The position numbers and the translations under genes are program-made. The notes under the pieces are model-generated. The model searched no databases, was not told where the DNA came from, and saw only the letters and a program-made list of their open reading frames with translations. From Pelargonium nanum (Eukaryota > Streptophyta > Magnoliopsida > Geraniales > Geraniaceae): a DNA stretch of 32,477 nucleotides. Location of the stretch: NCBI GenBank assembly GCA_036897485.1, contig JAYMTF010000630.1:1-32477 (forward strand). The letters are read 5' to 3'. How positions within the stretch are numbered: position 1 is the first letter of the stretch; the number at the start of each line of letters is the position of its first letter. Shown in pieces: positions 1 to 10,049 of the stretch.

Positions 1-1288
1 CATTTGATGTGTAAGAGCTTTTGGAGATCAAGAAGTGTTACCAAACAAGGCCTTAAAGCTATGTCCCAACTCTGATAATTGTGTATCTAGTTACACAACT
101 CAAGTACTGGTAGCTGGCTCTTATTCAACACCACACATAATTACTTGCGAGTAAACGGCCAGACAAAATATTAATTAAAATGATATATTTTTCCACAAAA
201 ATTTCTTATCCACTACATAGGAATTTAAAAAAGAAAAATGATTTATGCATACTAAACCCAAAATGTTAGATAGATACTACAATGAGTCATGACTTGGGGT
301 TGATCCCCAAGTTCCCAACATGATCTGTCTGCTCTCTTCCTACTTTCTCAGTATAAGGGCAATATCGTAATTAAAAAGACTTTGGAGCCGATACTTGACG
401 AGCCGAATAACCGGGAACAACCGGTTACATAGGTAGCGAGTGACGCACACGTGTCAGAGACCCAGCTGTCGGATCTTATCCTAACAAAGTGTATCGTAGT
501 ACCATATAAAGAAAGATATCAAACCAAACTGTTTCCCTCAGAGGAATTATTACATTTTTTATTTTAATTTTGTAAATAAGCAAAAAAAAAACAAATTAAA
601 TTTGAATTTTGATTTGAAGTCCGCTCTCTCAGCTGGAGCGCAATGTGAAAATAAAATGAAAGCCCGCTTTGTTCAGTTTTTTGGGAATTCAAAGAGATGT
701 AGGGCCCACCGCGTGTGTGGTCTGTCCCCACTTTCTTCTCTCTCATGCAAAGCAAGCGAGAGGGGATGGGGCCTACCTCCCTGCAGCGTAGGGTGAACAG
801 TAGATTTTACAGTTCCCTACACGATTACACTGTACTGTTGTTTGTGAAAGCGAAATTCGGCCATCTTATTTTATTACTATTGACTTTTCGTAGACGACAC
901 AAGATTCTTGTCCACTCCACTTCACTTCACTGCCACAATTGTTCCAAGTAATTCAAAACAATAGTTTAGGCATTACATATAATATTCAAATAGAGTCCAC
1001 CATTGCAATAATAATTATATTTATATAAAAATCTGGATATCAATTCATATTTCCAATGACCAAAGAAGCTAAAATAGACTCTAATGTAACAAATATGTGA
1101 AGATTGCCACAATAACTTCAGAAATTTCATGATAGAGAAGATAAAAGAGATAAGGATCTACAGAACAAAGATTAGAGCATGATTTGATGAGAATTGTCAA
1201 CAAAAAGCCTCAGGTTGTTGAAGACAGATTTTGCAGATACTATCCAAAATCTGAAGGATAATTTGTAGAATATGTGTAATGAGAAGAA
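1..1288. other. Flanking non-coding DNA with promoter-like motifs; includes beta-adaptin 3' UTR
   Basis: I see no convincing coding sequence here; the open frames are short and low-complexity. The right part, just below 1289, must contain the 3' UTR of the minus-strand beta-adaptin gene. I see no clean AATAAA on that strand, only AT-rich sequence around 1000-1040. The left part has promoter-like features. A G-box/ABRE core CACGTG lies at 448-453, a TATA-like CATATAAAG lies near 503, and a GGGCCCACC element lies near 702. These could belong to a gene outside the window or to none. Motif matches only; no function is shown. Confidence 0.4.
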
Positions 1289-2821
1289 TCAAACCTTGAG
1301 GAGAGTTTCAAGGGCTTCAAAGAATAGAGGTGCCATGTCTGGGCTGGGAGTCTTGATTGCTGACTTGACCCCGGGACTTCCAACAACTGTTGTGAGTTCA
1401 GTCAAGACAGCTACACCCCGAGGGATCTTAGCCGAAAAGTAGAGTACATCCTGGTTTGCATTCTTACGCTTTGCAATGAAGAACATGTTCGAAGCTGCCA
1501 GCCGATCTAGGGTTGCTTCCACGTTGTTCACCACAATGCTTGGGAAGTCTTTTGAAATCTCATTTGAATCGGGAAGTGATCTCCAAGTCTGCAGTAGCAA
1601 TAGTATCAAATCCCAAGCACAATGATTGATAATTCTAATGCCACATAATAATTGTTATACATAAGTTGATGAATAGAGTGATCAAGATAGTGTGAAGTTT
1701 CAGTTGCTTTCATTATTTTCTATTTACCTCGAGAAAACTTGTACGCTCTATTCTCCCATCCTCACTGAAGAACACATGCAACGGGATTTTATCATTGAAG
1801 TACCAAACTGGTTGTTGATTGTTTTTCACAGCAACCTGTAAAACGGAGCTTGGAGGACCAGTAGACAGATTCTGGAACATAACCATTGGGAGAAGAGTCC
1901 TAGCAGATGTCCCAGGGTGCACTTGTGGAACCTAATAGAGAGTAGTTAAACACCAATTTACAATTCAACATGCAAACAATGTGATGCAGTACCGTGTGAG
2001 TAATAACCACCTGCAGAGGCCCAGCGGCTGCAAGACCAAATGTGTTCTTGTTAAACTGGATCATGAACCCGTCAAGTGGAGTTTGTGTGTTGTTCTCAAA
2101 CAATATACTGTAAAATATTTGACCATCTCGTCTTGTCAGTTGTGCACTGATTTGCAATCCTTGACCAGCTGATGCTGCTAATAAAACAGGCATTGGAGGG
2201 CTGCCGTAAAGAACAAAAAATCCCATCAATGCCATAAACAGAAGCATTGCATTTATGAATAATATTTGCACCCATCATGGATTAACATGACAGATACAAA
2301 AAATGGCTCGCATTGACATTGTCAAAATCACGATTCTTCTAGGAAGCATGTAAGCCAAATAACTCTGAATCTTAAATGCCAAAATCGTGTTCCTTCCTTC
2401 ATACTTACCCACTGGGAGTTTCAGTCTGGTCAACAGGTACAATAGCATTATTATCCAGGCCTATCAAATCGCCAAGTAAATCTGGCACAGGAGCAACCTG
2501 TGTAGGCACAATTGGTCCAGGGGCTGGTTGCTTTCTAGCAGCATAGTGAGCACTGCTTGAACTACTTTGTGGTGATGCACCACTACTAGTTGCAAGGACG
2601 GGAGATTCAGAATATCCTGTTTCACTTGCATCAACAAAATCATCATCTTCAGTTTTCTGGGTTGCGGTCTTTGCACGAGTTACAAAAGCCTCGGGTGGTT
2701 TGTGATACACAGATGACAAGGTCGCAATGTTAGAAAGAAGCTCATCAAGAAGAGTAGGATCAAGTTGGTTTGAATCATCCGTGATGACAGGCTTCTCAGC
2801 TAATACAACATCCTTTGCTGC

Positions 2822-2880
<59 letters not shown>

Positions 2881-5800
2881 GGACATTACACATGTAACTT
2901 ACAGTTAATGATCCTGGGAAAGATCCATGTAACCAGATATCCACCAAACATAGTCTACTTGAACATAATGCACAACCATACCTCAGGATCAGTAGATAGA
3001 AGACGCCAATATATGTATGCACGATCTCGCAGATCGGGATTGTCTGTCTCCACAGTGGCATTGTTTAAAACAACCTATATGCATGACCATAATCAGTGAG
3101 AAATTGACCATGAAGATGTCAGAACCTAGATTGTTTAAAACAACCTCTAAGCATGGCCATATTCAGTGAGAAATTGATCTTGAAGATGTCAGAACCTGAA
3201 TCATCTGCTGTGGGCCTTCAGTCGGCTTTTTAAGGAAAAGCTTGACAGTTGCAGTAAGCAATTGTAACTGGACTTGTGCAGGCTCTTCGGGGAAACTCTC
3301 CAAGAAACTTTCCAAGAGCTCATCAGCATTGTCAATCCTTTCTGCGTATTCACCAATTATCCATATCATTGACGCCTGTTACAGAAAATGATATAACAGG
3401 AGGGTTATTGGCCAGACACGAGTTCAGAAATAATCAGAACAAAATATACACTGACTGTTTTGTAACCAAAAAACAAAGAGAACAACCTTAGCTTCCGGTT
3501 CATCTAAAGTATCTAAGCTCTCACATAGGGTTGCAATGATGGATTCATAACTGAAAAAGGCAAATTAAAGTCTGTCATGCATATGTAATAAAAAAATCAT
3601 ATTCTCTTCAATATTCAATAAAAAGAGGTGTGAGAGTAGAAGACAGAAATATTTCGTTACGTGTTAGGGTATCTCCTAAAAATGTCTTTGATGACAATAA
3701 TTGCTTCCTGAACCACATAGTTAACTTTAATCTTTATCAACTCAAGCAAAACACTAATGCACCGTTCAGCCGCTCGCTCTAACTTGATGGCACAGCGGCC
3801 AATAGCACGAACAGCCTTTCTGACAAAATCTACATCTACTTCTGTGGCATACTCTTTGAATTCCAAGAGAACCTACAGATTTCACCAAGCATGCATCAGA
3901 ACCATAATTTTTTTCTGATCGTGGGATACTTGAGAGAAAAACTTGATATAGCAAAACTTTTACATACCTGGTCTATATTACGGTCTGAAGCCAGTTTTAT
4001 CATGATTTCTAATTTTTCCATTTTCACATAAATTGGATCATTGTACTTGCAGAAAAATACCTAGCATCAAAACAAGTATATAATAAGCAACCTACTCAAT
4101 AAAGACGGGCCAAGAAATAAAAAAAATGAGGCACAACTAGATATTTCCTTCTGTGCAAGATAGCTTATAATTATATTTAAAGTGGACAAGATTTTTTTAA
4201 CACACCTTAATTTCATGGGCAAGAATTGTAGGCCGTCTTTGTACTATAAGGTTGATGTTTCGCAATGCTACATATTGAATCTCAGGTTCTGCAGAGAGTA
4301 ATGTCACGAGAGGAGGAGCCATCTTTTTGCAAAGATTTCGAATTACATCGGGACTAGTTATAAGTTCCATTTGTTGGAGTATCATCTAAAACACAAAAAA
4401 AAAAAAAGGCTCTCAGGACGTAATGATTTGAAAAATGATTACTGATCAGGGAATTAACAATAGCAATAGTGAAACACCAATTAATTATTGGGAATATGTG
4501 TCACCTTAACAGCAGAGAGTACAACTGCACAATTTGCATGTTGTAACCTTGGGGTAACTCGCTCCACTATGTTCTCTGCTTCACGAGCATCAGCTGCCTT
4601 GTATTTAGAAAGAGCATCCAAAATGAAAACTTGACCCCACCTGAATATGGTTGAAGAAAAGATCATCATAACAAAATACTAGAAGAGACACAATCATTAT
4701 AAACGGAAGTATACTAAAAAAGGCGACTTAGTGTAGGAGGCTCCCTCCATTATGGGATCTTTGGGAGTGTTATTTATGGATAAAAAGCAAATACTAGAAA
4801 GATGGAAAAAAGGAAGGGGATGCACAGATGCATCCAATGAAGATTGTCATGTTCGGCATATAAATTACGAACGAGAAGTGAACATTTTCTAAATTATTAT
4901 ATATACAACAAATAAATAACATGAATCATATGAAAACTTACTCTGTGCATTCATTTAGAGCAGTGAGGAGCTTTGAGAGAGTGTGACTTGTAAGCTCAAA
5001 GACAGGAAAGGAGCTATTATCTTGAATCTCTGCAAGAGCTGCCACAGCATTGGCCACGACCATTGGATTGTTGTCAGAAATCAAATCCCTGAGAGAATCC
5101 AGGAAACCCCGATCCTCAACTAACTCGGCATTTATATCATAAAGTTTAGCAACACATATAGCAGCTGTCTTGCGAACATAGGGATCGTCATCCTGTCAGT
5201 AACAAAATAAGATAATATGGTAAATTGTTTGAGTAAAAATTACAAGAAAGTAGCAGAATAATGCTGACATATATTATGGACACCCTGATGCTAATAAAGT
5301 ATTCCCATTCAACATTGCAGCTGAAACTTAACACAAATTCCAACAGTCACACATATGTAAAATTAAGTTGCCAAAATCAACCTTAAGACACCTCTGCAGG
5401 GGATCACATAGATATTCTGTAATTTTATCAACACGAATGCATCCCATTGTCCGTACAGCCAAAGCACGGATTAAAGGATTTGGGTCCTGTGAATCCTGCA
5501 CGAGCACTCAAAAATAAAAAGAATTACTATTAAATCATAACTTTTTTTTACAGAAACATGAAGCACATAACTAAAATTTATTTGAAAAAAAAAAAGATAG
5601 TGCATGAGTTCATTTAATGCAAACTGATCTTTATCAGAATTCATCATGTCCTCCAGGACGAACATAACACTGATTTTTGGCTGGCCTGTAGTCATGAGCT
5701 ATAATGCTCTACTTCATCCATAACACAGACATTGACTATTTGATATTTGCAAAGATTTCGATTTTTTTTAAAACATCTGAGATATTAACAAAGCATTGAT

Positions 5801-7307
5801 GAATACCAAACAATTAAAGGTAGCACACCGACCAATTCCAATTGTTTAATGATCAGAATATTTATATGGTTATCAGAATAATATAGCAGAAATCAGCTCT
5901 TCCAATCACATCGAGGAACAAAAAGTAAGGCACATACAGTTTTGTTAACTTTTCAACTTTGTTTCACACGCCAAAAAACAAATGTAAGAGAATTCATGAA
6001 TCAAGTATGAATTCAATTCTTGGTCTTGTCACTTTCAGTTTCTTTTTCCTTTATCAGCTGGAAAGGGGAAGGAATGCCAGGTTAAATATATCAAGCAAAA
6101 CAAAGTTATAGGTTTTGGAATTTACCTTACCTTTACAAATGTATTTACTGCAAGGATTGCTAGGTCTGGCTGGGTCTTAGCATAATTAATTAGGTACAAA
6201 TAAACAAGCTTTTTTAGCTCCAAATTTTCTGTTTGCATGCAATTCACTACATCTGTAAACAGTGAAGAAACATCCTTCCCAACTGTCATTGCAGCAATTA
6301 CTTTTTTAACAGCATCTTTTCTCTTGTCCTGCATCACATATTAAAGATATCTGTTTCAAACGCAATGAAAATTGAAAGAATAAAAAATATAATTCTATAA
6401 AAATATAATGATACTGTCAGCTTTGAAATGAAGGGTAAAAAAGTAGACTCAATATAATAAGAACCCAATTTTAACGGGCTAGCAAGAACTAGTGAGCATG
6501 GCATTCAACAGCTCATGGAACACCATCTAATATAAAATTACTTGCTGCCATACAGTAATTCAGTAATGAAAGATAAACAAAATACTAATGCCTTCTAATA
6601 TGACATAAAGCAAGTATCAGTCTACAGTCCACAGCATCAAGGCCAAATTCCTATTTTCTTCAGACCCTGATTCTACTTATAATGGGGCTAAAGTATTATG
6701 GTTTCAGGGAACTATAAATTTGTTTTCACTACATCAACATGCCACCTCAATTCCTTCGAATATGAGCTTTTACGTATTAAGAAAGTCAACAACCTGTTTG
6801 TCATTTCATCCTCATTCACCACAATATATATAAACACACTATAAAAAAATCAATTCATAAATGCTATAGATACAGCACATAACTCGATACCAGACGAATC
6901 CACAATTCCTCTTTCTAGTTTATACAATTTAGGCACAGGCAGTGAATGGCACAAATTTTCAGCATCCAAATATAAGCAATTCCCAACGAATTACCAGCAA
7001 CCAAACGGAGCACAATGCAAAACACAATTCGACGATACAATATACATTCAAATGGCAAACCACGGCGGAACCGATAGATCTTGCAGAAGACGCTTCAGAA
7101 TGACGAAAATATAACATAATGCAATCAACAAAAAGCCTACAGATCCAAATGAGAGAGTTACAATCAAAATCGTAAAATCATGTAATCGTATGCAGAGAGA
7201 GAGAGAGAGAGTGATGAGACCTTGTACTGAGAATTGAGCTCCTCCTTGAGCTCGGGAATTTCACCCTTCTTGGTGCTGGAGAAGTACTTGGAGTCTTGGC
7301 CACTCAT
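1289..7307 (-). CDS. Beta-adaptin of AP-1/AP-2 clathrin adaptor complexes (15 coding exons)
   Basis: Large subunit of the clathrin adaptor complex, cytosolic and recruited to trans-Golgi and plasma membranes. In plants one beta protein is thought to serve both AP-1 and AP-2 (Arabidopsis At4g11380/At4g23460 type). Exons in coding order: 7221-7307, 6131-6328, 5382-5495, 4942-5192, 4505-4640, 4206-4385, 3968-4060, 3661-3872, 3487-3550, 3196-3375, 2982-3074, 2409-2821, 2011-2200, 1728-1931, 1289-1588. All introns are GT-AG and all phases agree, giving 2715 bp and 904 residues; the Arabidopsis proteins are about 894. The N-terminal HEAT-repeat trunk spans about residues 10-535 (MSGQDSKYF start). 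A Ser/Pro-rich hinge at about 590-670 holds DLLGDL at 650-655, a clathrin-box-like motif. The appendage ear domain runs from about 680 to the end. The last codons are AAG GTT TGA. Because AAG|GT also resembles a donor, a tiny extra terminal exon is possible. Two oddities are listed separately: a 70-bp duplication at intron 10 and a (TC)27 tract in intron 11. Confidence 0.95.
2824..2877. repeat. Perfect (GA)27 microsatellite, (TC)27 on the coding strand
   Basis: A run of 54 uninterrupted GA dinucleotides lies in beta-adaptin intron 11 (2822-2981). Read on the gene strand it is (TC)27 followed immediately by the acceptor AG at 2823-2822 and exon 12 at 2821. The microsatellite therefore occupies the polypyrimidine-tract position of the 3' splice site. 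Confidence 0.97.
3061..3200. repeat. 70-bp tandem duplication spanning beta-adaptin intron 10
   Basis: Copy A is 3061-3130 and copy B is 3131-3200. Aligned without gaps they match at 62 of 70 positions by my count. Copy B contains the real exon 10 donor (exon end 3196). Copy A contains the real exon 11 acceptor (exon start 3074). Each copy also carries the partner site, so there is a duplicate acceptor before 3144 and a duplicate donor after 3126. The intron of 121 nt is 51 nt + a 19-nt duplicated exon start + 51 nt. Confidence 0.93.
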
Positions 7308-7499
7308 TTCTCTGGTTCGCCTCTTCCTCTTCCTCTGAAGACGATGATCGAGAAGATCCTCCAACGGCCAACGTCAAAACAGAGACAAAAAAGAAGTGCT
7401 CTGCAGTTGCGAGCTCGTGAATGGGACTATTGGGGGGTACGAGACGGTTTGCTAGAGCCGATTGCTGAACAGGAAATGATTTCTGCGAGTCAAGTACGA

Positions 7500-7735
7500 T
7501 TTGAGAGCCCAGGCCCAGCGTAGCTGGTCCATTTTGTATGGAATATTTGACCCAGTTCCATCAAGTTTCGGCCAATTTTTGGGCTCCCAGTTCCATAAAT
7601 AGAACTGATTGTTAACTTTAGTAAAACCAATTCTGATATAACTTGGGGATTGGCCCAAAATCTAAAATAGTACCTTTTTTTATTACTTAGATAGTCTACA
7701 ATACACATCACCCCAATGAAATTGGGCTATAAATT
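7500..7735 (-). promoter_or_regulatory. Likely beta-adaptin upstream region with four site II-type elements
   Basis: GGCCCA at 7512-7517, TGGGCT at 7580-7585, GGCCCA at 7652-7657 and TGGGCT at 7723-7728 lie 200-420 bp upstream of the beta-adaptin start codon. Site II (TGGGCC/T) elements are known TCP-factor targets, common near plant housekeeping genes. The spacing is about 70 bp with alternating orientation. I see no convincing TATA box close to the start. The assignment to this gene rests on position only. Confidence 0.4.
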
Positions 7736-9411
7736 CCAATTAAATTAGCCCCATCAATCAATCATTTTTCTTGTGCAAATTACATTTGCTATTAATAGTA
7801 GACCGGGCATTTCGGGTCGCAGGCATAAAATATGTCGGGTCAGAAAACTCATGTATATTTATACGACATACTTTTACCGCTTTTACTCTATTCTATTAAG
7901 TAACAAAACATGTTATAACTAGCAAAAATAACAAGATTCACATGTATTTTTTGCTAACACATTTTGAACCACAATCTACGTTGTCAGATATAATTAATAC
8001 AAAACAATATTATATTCATCAAAATATGTAATAACCGATGATAATGAATTAAACATAAGAATATCCTCCACAAGATCGAGATTTAAGAAGAGCCGAGGAA
8101 AGTTTCAGTAGGCAATTTCCAAGGAAATTGAAGGATTAGGGTAAGCAACTCTTTTTTTCTTTTTTGTTAACCACAAGTTTTTTGTTATTATGTTTCATGC
8201 CAAATTACTAGTCAATGCCACAATACTTGTTGATTAATTTTAATTTGATAATGCTCTTAATTAGAATGTCAAACACAGCTGTACATATGTTAAAGCATTG
8301 AGGTGTTAGATTGGCTAAAGATGGTCATTGACAAGAAGCTTGACGATTATTTAGAGGAATGGGCATAAACTAGTAGTACAATTATTCATTGTATTATGGA
8401 GTTACTGGTGATCCAAAAATATTGCTCACAATCAAACTCTCTTTGACACTAACGTTGACATGCAATTCTATAATGTATTTATTTGGAATTTGTTATACTG
8501 AAACAAAGTGAGAACTTTATCTCTTTTTTTTAATTCTTAAATAAATAAATAAACTTTATCTTAAAATAAGAAAAGGGTTGTGAGATGAGAACATCTGTCA
8601 ATGTATTTGAAATTTATATTCATTTTCTGGAATTTGGATAGCATGCAAAACTAGGAAAAATAGCCAAGAAATGACATTTTTCCACAAGGAAGTAAGTGGT
8701 CATTGGACTTGTAATTTTATCAACTGTCTCTGTTTCAGTTTGTTGTTGTGATTCTGAACCTAAAAACATGTAATAACATTGACAATTGACTGCAATAGCC
8801 ATCCAAAAGGCTTAGAGGAGATATAAGAAAACAAGAAACAACTGTGAAACAAAATAGACAAAGATTCCATAAAAATATAACCTTCCAAGTACCAACTCAA
8901 GGTAGCAACTACACAATTTCAGCCTATCTCATAAAACCATAGTGAGTTTGATGAAAATTCAAGTGAACAAAAGTAAAAATTAATTAATATCTCTTAATAT
9001 GCAGCTCCATTAAGAGTTGGTAGCGAGAGATTTGTCGCCCTTATAGTTCTTCCCAGCTCGATACGAGAATTAGTATGAATGTGGTACGACTTAAATATAT
9101 TGATATCGTGTAGATTATAGACCTACGTTGAACACCCGGAGGTTAATAACATATAAATATATATAACCTCAATTGGAGCCAAAAACTCAAATTCGGAGTG
9201 ATCTCACGCTATAACGAGCTCTTACTTTAATATTAAGTTTAGGATTCACGTTGTGGGAGCGACGAAGTTTTGCGGTGTTTTTTCTTATCGGTTTGTCAGT
9301 CTCTTGGCTAGGTCGATCGGTAGCGGAGTAGCAATATGAGTTGGGAACGATTATGACTAGAAATATTGTGAAAGCAATAAGTGAGTTGTCTCTAGGTTAA
9401 GACGATGAGTT
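7736..9411. other. AT-rich intergenic DNA without recognisable genes
   Basis: No open frame here resembles a protein I recognise. The stretch has simple tracts (AAAT repeats near 8536, T runs near 8150-8165). It may hold old transposon debris, because 9000-9411 directly precedes the RNase H relic in apparently continuous, less AT-rich sequence. I cannot delimit an element. Confidence 0.5.
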
Positions 9412-9720
9412 TTGGAAAGTGTTGTAGTTCCGGCTATAGGGAAGGCGCCATCATATCAGCTTTCGTGTTGGCTGCCGAATCAGATGGGAAATTCGGTGGT
9501 TGCGAGAAGCGATTGGCAGAGGCCTCCAAGAGGTCATCTTAAGCTTCATGTTGATGGTACACTCTCTCAAGATTTTAACAAAACTTGTGCAGAATGGGTT
9601 GTTCACAATATTTTGAGCAGAGTTTGGAGTAGAGTTCGAGTCAGCGGCTCAGGTTTCAATGAAGTTTGGGTTGTGGAGGCAGTGACAACTCGGGAAGCTT
9701 TAGATTGGTTAGCATCCTAG
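9412..9720 (+). pseudogene. RNase H-like (RVT_3) domain fragment of a retrotransposon
   Basis: An open frame of 102 codons with no natural ATG at its start. From about residue 32 it reads SDWQRPPRGHLKLHVDGTLS, the usual plant retroelement signature W-PP-G-x-K-hydrophobic-N/H-VDG at the head of an RNase H domain. A later VEAVTTREALDWL supplies the expected acidic-residue helix. The segment between these is shortened and the domain stops before its C-terminal half, so the enzyme cannot be functional. No reverse transcriptase motif is visible upstream in the same frame. Sequence similarity is by eye; the family call is an inference. Confidence 0.6.
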
Positions 9721-10049
9721 GGGTGGCATCAATTCTTTATGAGTTTGTTCCATTTTCATTTGTTCGTGCTCTTCAAGTTGAGAGAGATTTTCAGTGCTAT
9801 CAACTTGATTGTTCAGGCTAAGGGGGAGGTTTTTAGTGTCTTCGGCTTGATTGTTAGGCAGAGGGAGAAACTCCAATACTTTCAATTTGATAATTCAGGA
9901 TATTGTTATTACGACTCAATTTAAAAGTGTCGTTCGGGTAAGCCTACAAATCAAGTGACACGTGCTTGAGGTAGGTTCTCGGTCTCTTTGACGTGCTCAT
10001 TTGGATGTACTGGTGTTTTAATAAAATGGTACTTTTCGTTATAAAAAAA
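9412..10049 (+). mobile_element. Degenerate non-LTR-type retrotransposon 3' relic with RNase H fragment and A-rich tail
   Basis: The 5' part encodes a broken RNase H-like domain (see 9412-9720). The 3' part, about 9765-9900, has roughly three imperfect copies of a motif of about 50 bp of the type 'caacttgattgttcagg'. The stretch ends with AATAAAATGGTACTTTTCGTTATAAAAAAA. That ending, together with an upstream RNase H (RVT_3) reading frame, is typical of the 3' ends of plant LINE-like retroelements. No flanking target-site duplication was found and the 5' boundary is unknown. The start given is simply that of the open frame. Confidence 0.55.

Noticed and set aside
1200..1294. An extra terminal exon of beta-adaptin after AAG|GTTTGA
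   Set aside because: An acceptor-like CTGAG|GCT exists near 1213, but the in-frame TGA at 1289 gives a normal length and needs no further exon. Kept only as an alternative.
2815..3099. 94-codon plus-strand frame starting with a run of Glu-Arg
   Set aside because: It is a reading of the (GA)27 repeat and the antisense of beta-adaptin exon 11.
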